Assembly (NCBI GenBank): GCA_948146395.1 | Contig: OX411543.1 | Location: 26,304,026 to 26,368,025 of the forward strand | DNA from: Fragum whitleyi | Taxonomy: Eukaryota > Mollusca > Bivalvia > Cardiida > Cardiidae | Reading direction: 5' to 3' | Length of the DNA: 64,000 bases | In this document: in pieces, positions 25,001 through 37,000 of the stretch | Layout of the letters: every line of letters begins with the position of its first letter | Position numbering within the stretch: the first letter of the stretch is position 1 | Translations under genes and position numbers: made by a program | The notes under the pieces: generated by a model | What the model was told of the DNA's origin: nothing | Database searches by the model: none | The model's input: only the letters and a program-made list of their open reading frames with translations

Positions 25001-28000
25001 ATTTAACCTGTGAATAAAATGTTGTTTAACATGGGTTCAGAAACCTTTCCTCAATATAGAAATAGTAACCCTTTTTGAATTTTAGCCCATGTTTATTTCT
25101 TAAATGTCTATTTAAACAAGGGCATGTATTTTTGTTTCAGTGGAGGAGGACTGATAGACAATAACCTAAAACAAAGAAATATTCAACGCTCAAGGTCACA
25201 AATTAGAATTGAAACCAAAACGAAAAAAGCACCAGAAACAAAAACTCAAAAGCGTGTGTATCAGTTCACAAAGTATATTGAAAACTATCGACGTGAGATT
25301 TTCTGGGTCACTTTGTATGTTCTGGTGTCTTGTGATATCTTCTTGGAGAGAGCTTTCTGTAAGTAGTTAAAAATCTGTTCGATTTATCAATGGTCTTAAC
25401 TGAAAGAAGTTGAAAAAATGTTTGTATATTCAAGTAAGGAATTAAATATCTTGCAGGGGAAACTAGTTTGTGGCAATTTGAAAGAATTGCTTGTGACAAG
25501 CATATTTTCCTCTTTTTCTACAGCTTGTGGCATGCCAAGACATTAAGAATTAGAATTAGTGATTGTATGATAATAGTTTGATAATGTCATATTAAACAAA
25601 AGGGTCAAAAACTGTATAACAAGATATAAATAAAATATTCTAAAGAAAGGTATCCCTATATTTGGTGCATCCTTAAAACAGGCTTCACCTAAGCTTAAGG
25701 TAGTGGACCTGTATAAATTCAACAACATTTCGGACCTCATGATCTTTCACAAATTTTATGAGGTACCCTGATGAAACCATAAGGAAATCTCATTGAACAC
25801 TGTTGTAGTTCATTATTTCCAAAGGTTGCTGAACAATTACGGGTCCACTACCTTAAGGTTAAGGTATGATCCTTATCTTCACAAATATGTTAACTGTCAA
25901 GTTAAGCATCCATATGATGCTGGCTTTAAAGATCTTCAGGCATCAAAATTGGTGAAAAACTAATGATTATAATGAGACATAATGTTCTTAACAGAAAACA
26001 ACATCAAACACATTCAAAAATATCATTTGAGACAATAATGATTATGACGATAATCAGCATGTATGTTTCTCATTATATTTTTATGACTATTTTTATCATG
26101 TATAAAGAAATGAATATTTGGTCTTGATATAAATGAACAGATTGGAAATAGAAAAAAGAGATAAATTTTGTCATTCATGTTTAGATAGAAGTTGAAATGA
26201 TATCTTTTCATTACAGATTATTCGTTTGAGAGAGAGCATGTTGGTTTACGTAGACTGGCTGGTTATGGTGTGACTGTTACACGCGGAGCTGCGAGTGGCA
26301 TGATGTGGACCTACTCATGTCTTCTTGTAACAATGAGTCGCAATGTTATCACATTCCTTAGAGAAACCTTTCTCCATAGATTCATCCCATTTGACAGAGC
26401 TCATGACTTCCACCAGTTTATTGCAGCCCTTGCCCTTGTCTTTACAGGTATAGTAATTGTGAATAGTAATTTATGTTTGCCATTCAAAAATAAAAAAGAA
26501 AAATAATCATGTATAAGAAAAAGTAAGTTTTGCTTTGTAAAATGAATTTCACAGTTTCTTCTACCTATAATTATCACAAATTAATTGCTTCACTGAGTTT
26601 CCCTGCTGAATTTTAGACTCACAGAAGACTGATGCCTTACTAAGAGGACTAGGATATATATATGAGCCTGTGCGTGACATTTCCAACAATTTGACACCTT
26701 TGTGAGGTGCAAATATTAGCAGCCCGGACAGTTACATAGTCAGATTAGAAGATTGCCTAACTGTCTACAGGTACTATAAGACCATATTTATCTACAAATC
26801 GCATAGTGAAGACTTTGGTCAGACTGTGCGGATGCACAGACTGGCTAAAAGTCTTTGCTTTGCGCATTTATGAAATTGTAGAGAATATCACGCACAGGCT
26901 CATGGATTTGAATCTATATCCAATCATTGTTAGGGGCAGATTTTTTGTAAAGAAATTGAAAACTTTCTGCAAGGCATGAATTTTTCGATGATCTTACATT
27001 TCAGTGACCCATATAATAGGCCACGCAGTGAATTTCTATCACATTGCTACATGGTCATCTCAAGATCTCAACTGTGTCTTTAGGGAGTACTTCAGGGCGT
27101 GAGTAGATTTTCACTTACATTACTTAGTTTATATTTATTTATTTTCTTTTGATCGGACAAAAGCCTAAGCTTATAGAGTCACCCTCCAACATTATAATGT
27201 GCTTAGGGAGGGGCAGTGGTTTTAACCCTCTACTACTCAATTCAATAGCCCAATAAACTGGGACAGGCTATTATGTGTTTTGCCCATAAATTGGACCGAT
27301 GACCATGGAACCTACAGATAAAGTGTCAAGCACCCAGGCTTCTGAGGAATACAAAAGTTAAAAGTCTTTACTATTTATCAAAATTTTAAACATGACGGAA
27401 TTGAAATACATTTTAGACAACAAGAGAGAAGTGGTTGTAAGTTTAAAAGAAACCATTCTATGATGTACAAAATATTGTGGAAAAGGGAAAAATTGCTTGT
27501 TTAAGCAATTTCCTACTTTTTCCACAATATTTCGTCATTTTTTTTGTCACAAAGATGTAAAATTGTGGGAACATACAGGAAAGGGCTGCTTATCTCTTTT
27601 TTTTTAAATTCATTTTAATATTTGGACCATTATCAAACCTTTTGCAATCTTTCCTCTATAATGCTTTTGTTCCTAAAGGGCATTGATAGATTCAACAGTT
27701 AAAAGTTCATATTGAATTTTATTTTTTTATTCCTTATATAGATAGTTAGAAATAAGAATAATGTATCAGACCTCATGTTGATTATTTAAACCAAGATGCT
27801 CTTCATATAAATATTGACAATATTGAAAATTGAGATTATAAATATGAACATTTATGACAAAATATGGGCCAAAGGGAAGTGTTTGACGTAATGCACACTT
27901 ATGCAGTTGATATCAGTTCAAAGAAGTAACATGTTTTAATATGAATCAGATCCTTTGTTTCAGATCTGATGTCCTCACGTCATTCCACTACTGGGCATGG

Positions 28001-31000
28001 ACAACAATTACAGGTAAGCAGAGCTACAAAAAGAGGGGGTATTTTCGATTTGACATAAAATTATTTCAACTATTCTTGCATAGAACCTCTATTTTGATGA
28101 CATATTGGAATAGTGTCATTGAGACTCATTGAAATTGCTATGATTGAAATAATGAAAATGATAAGTCAAAATGAAAGAAATCCAAACAAACTATCATGTC
28201 ATGGTATTTTTAGCTCAACTATTCAAAGAATAGGGGGGCTATTCCAGTCACCCGGGCGTCGGCGTAATGCTTTGGTTAAGTTTTTACATGCAAGTGTTTA
28301 AAATCTCTGTTTCTATTAAAGCTATTGCTTTGAAAATTTGCACATGCTTCAATGATCATAATCTCAGCATCTAGACAAAGATTCATTACTCTGATATTGA
28401 ATTTAGTGGAATTTTAACCCTTTTCAGACTTAGAAATCTTGGTTAAGTTTTTACATGCAAATGTTGTTTATCTGTAATATTTCTGTTTCTATAAAAGCAA
28501 TTGCTTTGAAACTTTGCACATGCTTCTGTGACCATAATATCAGCATCTAGACAAAGATTCATTTCTCTGATATTGAATTAAGTGGAATTTTAACCCTTTT
28601 TGGACTTAGTAATTCTTGGTTAAGTTTTTACGTGCAAATGTTGTATTTCTGTAATATCTCTATTTCTACTAAAGCTATTGCTTTGAAACTCTGCACATGC
28701 TTCTGTGACCATAATATCAGCCTCTTGACAAAGATTCATTGCTCTGATTTTGAATTTAGTGGAATTTTAACCCTTTTCAGACTTAGAAATCTTAGTTAAG
28801 TTTTTACGTGCAAATATTGTATATTAGTTATAGCTCTATTTCTACCTAGGCTTTTGCTCAGAAACTGTACACATGCTTCTGTTACCATGATATCAGCCTT
28901 TTGACAAAGATTTATTTCTCTGATATTGAATTTAGTGGAATTTTAACCTTTTTCAGTCTCAGAAATTCTTGGTTAAGTTTTTACGTGCAATTGTTGTACA
29001 TCAGTTATATCTCTTATTCTAGTAAAGCTATTGCTTTCAAACTTTGCACATGCTTCCATGATCATAACAACAGCCTCTTGATAAAGATTCAATTCTCTGG
29101 TATAGAATTTAGTGGATTTTTAACCCTTTTCGGACTTAGAAATTCTTGGTTAAGTTTTTACGTGCAAATGTTGTATTTCTGTAATATCTCAATTTCTACT
29201 TTAGCTGTTGCTTGGAAACTTTACACATGCTTCTTTGACCATAATATTAGCCTACAGAAAAAGATTCATTTCTCTGATATTTAATTTAGTGGAATTTTAA
29301 CCCTTTTTGGACTCAGAAAATCTTGGTTGTGTTTTTATGTGCAAATGTTGTACATCAGTTATATCTCTAATTCTACTAAAGCTTTTGCTTTGAAACTCTG
29401 CACATGCTTCTTTGACCATAATATCAGCCTTTTGACAAAGATTCATTGCTCTGATTTTGAATTTAGTTGAATTATAACCCTTTTCGGACTTAGAAATCTT
29501 GGTTAAGTTTTTACATGCAAATATTGTATATTAGTTATAGCTCTATTTCTACCTAGGCTTTTGCTCAGAAACTGTACACATGCTTCTGTTACCATGATAT
29601 CAGCCTCTTGACAAAGATTTATTTCTCTGATATTGAATTTAGTGGAATTTTAACCTTTTTCAGTCTCAGAAATTCTTGGTTAAGTTTTTACGTGCAAATG
29701 TTGTACATCAGTTATATCTCTTATTCTAGTAAAGCTATTGCTTTCAAACTTTGCACATGCTTCAATGATCATAACAACAGCCTCTTGATAAAGATTCAAT
29801 TCTCTGGTATAGAATTTAGTGGATTTTTAACCCTTTTCGGACTTAGAAATTCTTGGTTAAGTTTTTACGTGCAAATGTTGTATTTCTGTAATATCTCAAT
29901 TTCTACTTTAGCTGTTGCTTGGAAACTTAACACATGCTTCTTTGACCATAATATTAGCCTACAGAAAAAGATTCATTTCTCTGATATTTAATTTAGTGGA
30001 ATTTTAATCCTTTTCGGACTCAGAAAATCTTGGTTGTGTTTTTATGTGCAAATGTTGTACATCAGTTATATCTCTAATTCTACTAAAGCTTTTGCTTTGA
30101 AACTCTGCTCATGCTTCTGTGACCATAATATCAGCCTCTAGACAAAGATTTCTTTTCTCTTGTCTTTCATGTTATTGAATTTCCAATGTCGATATTGATT
30201 TGCTGTTACTATCCAGTACTAGGAATAGTCGAGCTTTGCCGTCCTCCGACAGCTCTTGTTTCAAAAAGTTGCTTCTAATGATTTTCAATGAAGGATATCT
30301 GTTTTTATCAAAAATTATAAAATTCAGCGATTCTGAAGCCTTATTTCTGAAATATATTCCACACAACTTAAATCAAAAAGTGCTTTTTTTCGATGTTTCA
30401 ATTCAAAATTCCTAAAGTTGTCAGAAATTAGTTTCTAATGACATTTACACATTGTTTTGAAATATTGAATTTTGATAATCTATTTTATTAGTCCCCCACC
30501 GGTTACCGGTTGGGGGACTATAGGTTTGCTCGATTCCGTCTGTTCATCTGTCTGTCCATCCGTCCGTCTGTCCGTCTGTCTGTCCGTCACGCTTTTGTCC
30601 GGGCTATATCTTCTAAACCATATGTGCTAGCAACTTAAAACCTGGTACACTTATAGATCTCATTGAGGAGAAGTGTCATGTTCAAGAACCGTTACTCTGC
30701 CACGCCCACTTTTTGAGTTATTGCCCTTTGTTGTTTTTACCCTAACATTCTTGTCCGGGCTATATCTTCTAAACCATATGTGCTAGCAACTTTAAACTTG
30801 GTACACTTATAGATCTCATTGAGGAGGAGTGTCATGTTCAAGAACCTTTACTCTGCCACGCCCACTTTTTGAGTTATTGCCCTTTGTTGTTTTTACCCTT
30901 ACATTCTTGTCAGGAACATATCTCCTAAACTATGTGTGCTAGCAACTTCAAACTTGGTACACTTATGGATCTCATTGAGGAGAAGTGTAATGCACAAGAA

Positions 31001-34000
31001 CCGTTACTCTGCCACGCCCACTTTTTGAGTTATTGCCCTTTGTTGTTTTTTACCTTACATTCTTGTCCAGAACATATCTCCTAAAGTATGTGTGCTAGCA
31101 ACTTCAAACTTTGTACACTTATAGATCTCATTGAGGAGAAGTGTCATGTTCAAGATCCATAACTCTGCCACACCCACTTTTTGAGTTATTGCCCTTTGTT
31201 GTTTTTAGCCTTACATTCTTGTCCGGATCATATCTCCTAAACCATGAGTGCTAGCAACTTCAAACTTTGTACACTGATAGATCTTATCGAGGACAAGTGT
31301 CATGTACAAGAACTGTTACTCTGCCATGTCCACTTTTTGAGTTATTGCCCTTTGTTGTTTTTACCTTTACATTTTTGTCCCGAACATATCTTCTAAACCA
31401 TAAGTGCTAGAAACTTCAAACTTGCTACACTTAAAGATATCATTGAGGACAAGTGTCATGTACAAGAACTGTCACTCTGCCATGTCCACTTTTTGAGTTA
31501 TTGCCCTTTGTTGTTTCTATCCTTACATTTTTGTACCGTACTTATCTCCTAAACCATAAGCCCTAGCAACTTCAAACTTTGTACACTGGTAGATCTCATT
31601 GAGAAGAAGTGTAATGCACAAGAACTGTAACTCAGCCACGCCCACTTTTTGAGTTATTGCGCTTTGTTGTTTTTTTTATCCTGACATTTTTGTCCGGACC
31701 ATATCTCCTGAGCCATTAGTGCTAGCAATTTTAAACTTGGTACACTTATAGATCTCATTGAGGACAAGTGGCATGTACAAGAATCATTCTTCTCCGCCCA
31801 CTTTTGGAGTTTTTGCCATTGGTTGTTTTTAGCTCACCTGAGCACAAAGTGCTCAAGGTGAGCTATTGTGATCGTAGAATGTCCGTCGTCCGTCGTGCGA
31901 CGTGCGACGTGCGTCGTGCGTCGTCCCTCGTCCACAATTTCTTTAAACATCTTCTCCTCCTAAACCAGTGGGCCAATCTTGATGAAACTTGGCAGGGATG
32001 TTCCTTGGGTCAAGCTCTACCAAAGTTGTTCAAATAATTGAAATCCACCCTTAACTTTCCCTTTACCCTTAACAAAAAGGGTGAAAATATGCAAATCTTT
32101 AAAAATCTTCTTCTCTGAAACCAGAAGGCAGACAGCTTTCATATTTGGTATGTAGCATCATCTAGTGGACCTCTACCAAGTTTGTTCATATCAAGACCCT
32201 GGGGTCATGTTTGGGCTTTGCCCGGGCCCAACCCTTTTTACATAGAATCAAAGAGCAAAAATCTTTAAAAATCTTCTTCTCTGAAACCAGATTGCAGACA
32301 GCTTTCATATTTGGTATGTAGCATCACCTAGTGGGCCTCTACCAAGTTTGTTCATATCAAGACCATTGGGTCATATTTGGGCTTTGCACGGGTGCATCCC
32401 TTTATCTCTTATGAGCACGAAGGGTAAAAAAATGAAAATCTTCAAAAATCTTCTTCTATGAAACTAGAAGGCAGACAGCTTTCATATTTAGTATGAAGCA
32501 TCATCTAGTAGACCTCTACCAAGTTTGTTCATATCAAGACCCTAGGATCATATTTGGGCTTTGCCCGGGCCCAACCCTTTTTACAAAGAATCAAAGAGCG
32601 AAAATCTTTAAAAATCTTCTTCTCTGAAACCAGATGGCAGACAGCTTTCATTTTTGGTATGTAGCATCAACTAGAGGGCCTCTACCAAGTTTGTTCATAT
32701 CAAGACCCTTGGGTCATATTTGGGCTCCACCCGGGCGCATCCCTTTTAGCTCATTTGAGCACGAAGGGTGAAAATAGGAAAACCTTCTAAAATCTTTTTT
32801 GAAACCAGTAGGCAGACAGCTTTCATATTTAGTATGTAGCATTATCTTATGGACCTCTTCCAAGTTTGTCCAGTTGACCCTGGGATCACATTTGGGGGTC
32901 CATCCGGGTGCATCCCTTTTTACATAGAATCAAAGAGCAAAAAGGCATATCTGTCTTGCTCTTCGCTGAAAACGTTCCATGGTATTGATCTAAGGCAATT
33001 ATCTTCTTTTTGACATCTGCCTATCTAATTAATGTGATATCCCGGGGGTTAAAGAGACTCAGGTGAGCGATCTAGGACCATCTTGGTCCTCTTGTTACTC
33101 TTATATTTTTGTTTGGGACATTTTGTTCAAAACCTAATGTGCTAGCAACTTCAAATTTTGTATACAGTTATAGATCTAGTTAGTAGGAGATATATTATAA
33201 GAAAGGATTTTTTGTTATCCGGTGGGGGACTCCTGTATTGCATCACAATACGACATGCACTTGTTAATATTAAAAATGGACTGATTCATTCAGATAAATT
33301 TCAATTTAGTAAAGAGTGGAGACAAGAAGGCCTCCCCCTCAATTGCATTGTTATGTTCATTTAACTGAAGAGTACCCAAGGGAGATAATTACTTGAAAAA
33401 CCTCTGTTATTCTTCATCATGTGCAGCTGTGCTATTTTAAAGAAACTTTCAGATAGCTCCAAGTTCAATGGCATATGTCAAGGTTAAAGAATTAAATTAA
33501 GCTTATTTAGGGCATAAATCCTACAGCTATTGATATGGATAGACTCCAAGATAATTTAGTTCTCTATGATATTTACATATGCCAACTGTATTCATATAAC
33601 TCAAAGCCGCCGTCATAGCGCAGATGGTAGCGTGTCAGACCCTCAATCTTAAGGTTACAGGTTTGATCCCTGACGGCAGCATTCATTCTTTCCGACTACT
33701 TGTCTCTCACCAATGGGTTGATAATCATAGACCTATGTGACATAGCAGCTGGAGGCTAGGAATGGATGTGGTGGTTGTACTGGTGAGAGAAATACCAGGA
33801 AACCACTGTTAGGTGCTCCAGCTGCCTTGATATAACTGAAAAAAATGTTAAAAGCGGCGTTAAACTCCATTCAATCGATCAATCATATAACTCAAAAGTT
33901 ATCAAGGGATCAGCACAACACTCTTGTAAGTGCCTATATTGAAAAGTACAATAAATTACAAATGAGTACATGTATGTTTTTATGCCCCCGTATCGAGAGA

Positions 34001-37000
34001 TCGGGGGCATATTGTTTTTCTCATGTCCGTCTGTCTGTCCATCTGTCCGTCTGTCCGTCCGTCTGTCTGAAAACTTAACCCGAAAACTTAACCTTGCCAA
34101 TATCTTCAAGCCTATTCAAGATACAAAGCTAATATTTGGCATGATGATAGATCTCAATGATCTGCATCCGCTGGTACCAAAGTCAAGGTCACGTGACAAG
34201 GTCAAGGTCATCTGTCAAGGTCAAACTTTGAAAAAACTTAACCCGAAAACTTGACCTTGCCAATATCTTCAAGCCTATTCAAGATACAAAGCTAATATTT
34301 GGCATGATGATAGATCTCAATGATCCGCATCCGCTGGTGCCAAAGTCAAGGTCATGTGTCAAGGTCAAGGTCATCTGTCAAGGTAAAACTTTGAAAAAAA
34401 AATGCCGTTACGGAGGCATTCGTGTTTCACAAACACATCTTGTTTATTCTTTTACCAGGTATCACTGGAATTATTCTAACCCTGATAGTGATCATCATGT
34501 TTGTATTTGCCATTCCGTATGCCCGACGTAACCTATTCAAGGCCTTCTGGTTTACCCACGGGTTCTACATCCTGTTGTATATCTTCATGATTCTACACGG
34601 GTCAGGACGTCTCGTACAAGCTCCACTGACACAAAATTTCCTGTACGGTCCGCTGGCAATCTTCGTGTTTGATAAACTAGTCAGTATGAGCAGAAAGAAG
34701 ACTGAAATCATAGTGAAAAAAGCCGAGTTATTACCATCAGGTAGGATTTCATAGAATGCTTCCTCACAAAACTACTTATATTGGTCTGTTTAGTATACCC
34801 CAACCTACTTAATCTGTCTGTCTGTTTGTCTTTCACTAGTATGTCTGTCATTCGTATCATTGAAAGTCTTTAGTTTCTGGACTATAGCTGAAGAACAAAG
34901 CAACCTAAAATCATGAAACTTTATTAAAATGTTGCCCCTGGCCCAAGGAATTTGCCTATTGTCATTGGGTCACAAAGGTCAAGGTCACAATTGTCTGAAA
35001 ACTGTTTATGTTACTTGGACAAAAAGCTGAAGGGAGGTATAAATCCACTTGGCGACATATCTAGAGAGAGGGGAAAAAAAGCACTTTTGTTTTCATAAAA
35101 TGGCCAAAGAAAACTAAAATTTTGTTTGTTTGTTTGTGGAGTGATTTAATTTTCTGTTTTTGCTCTTATTTCATATCTAAAAAGGTGTGTACTTTTATGT
35201 AGACAGTAGAGAAGAGTACTGGAAATTGTCGGTGAAATTTACAACACTATCATTTCCATGGCTCAGTGCAAAACAGTTGTAACTGCCTATAAACAAATAG
35301 GCAGTTACAACAGTTTCATACTGAGTTATCCATTTGTACCCAGAATAAGATCAGCTCCTTATTAATAGCTATTGACTTGAATTTTCTGAAGATAATGAGA
35401 ATTAATTTAACCCTTTTCATGCTAAATAGAAATGGTGGTTAGATTATCATCTAATCAAAGTGCTAAAATTACTGGAGGCCCCTAATTGCAAATTAGTACT
35501 GATTTTGAAAGTGTTATGTTATGGTTTTAAAAGGAAAATCAGGTGGTATAGACCAAGGTTAGAATGCACATATGTGCAGGCTGATCTTTGTCTATACCTC
35601 CTTCCAAAGCAGGAATATTCTAGGTGAGCATGACAAAGGTTTGATTCCCAGCGTGGCATTTCAGACATCTTGATGACTTCACTTTCCGCATATGTCACAC
35701 AAAGTCTCATTTTATGTATTTTTCTTTTCCTTCTAAAAAGATGTCCTTGCTTTGACCTTCAAGCGACCTTCAAGCTTTGAGTATAAATCAGGTCAGTGGG
35801 TCAGGATTGCGTGTCTAGAACTTGGATCAAGTGAATACCATCCCTTCACACTGACTTCAGCACCCCATGAAGAAAATCTCAGTCTCCATATTCGTGCAGT
35901 TGGACCATGGACAATGAATATGAGAAAAACATATGACATCAACAACAGGAATGGAGAACCCTTCCCAAAAGTAAGTAGGATGATTTGTTGTTCTTAAGTG
36001 TATCCTTTACTCAACAAGATTGTTTTTGATAAATAAATTGCTCATATTGTAAATAATAATAGACATCTACAATATTCATCAGCTGATACAGTTAACACTA
36101 TTGTTAAATTGACACTCATTCTGATCAAAATCATTCTAAACCATTTACTCAGTGCTACATTCATTTATTCAAATCACTCACATCGATCAAAAACACTCTG
36201 AAATCACTAGAAAAGAATTCATATCAATCAAATTATTATACGATTTTTTTTGCTGGTGTGGAATTTTACGTGTCTGATTGGTCCATGAAGATATACAAAC
36301 AGAAAAGTATGTATATTTTATAAAAGGGAGGTAACAGATATAGCAGATTTTGTTCATCTTGATTAAAATTAGCGATATTGGATAACTTCCCCTTTATTTC
36401 ACTCAAAACTTGCTCCACACACTCATTCAATTTCATTCCAAAATTATTCAAATTGTCAATTTCAATTTAATTGTAAAAGGTAAAGGGCATTCTTAGAAGT
36501 TAAAGTTCTGATCAATTTGCCTTTTTTGGGGGAAGGGGGTGTAAGTTTTTCACAAACAAATCTTGTTTTTTTGATCGATCATGTTTTAAGTGAAGGTCTT
36601 TCTTAGAAATATATAATGAAATATATGACTGAAGAATTTCGAAAAACAGATAAAAAATTGTTCTTGTTTTAAGAAAAACAACACCTTTTTACTTAACTAC
36701 AATTGGTTTCCTGCTCCTGTTTCCAGGTTTACATTGATGGACCATTTGGTGAAGGTCATCAGGACTGGTACCGGTATAAAGTGTCTGTATTAGTGGGTGG
36801 GGGTATCGGTGTTACACCATTCGCATCCATCCTTAAAGACATAGTGTTCAAATCCAAGACCCCAGGGGTGAGATTCCCCTGTCAGAAGGTGTATTTTTTG
36901 TGGGTGACAAGAACTCAAAAACAGTTTGAATGGTTGACAGATATTATTAGAGAGGTATGTAGTTTTGGAGGGAAAGTTGAAATTTAAGAGCTGTCATAGC

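Noticed and set aside
28901..29991. Two near-identical 127-residue open frames
   Set aside because: They are units of the 177-bp array duplicated at 707 bp, not paralogous genes.
33606..33680. tRNA-like sequence with A and B boxes
   Set aside because: Head of a SINE repeated at least five times in the window; the cloverleaf is not intact, so not a tRNA gene.
34422..34458. Upstream extension of exon 17 to an in-frame ATG at 34422
   Set aside because: That ATG is inside the repeat; the phase from exon 16 and the CAG acceptor place the exon start at 34459.
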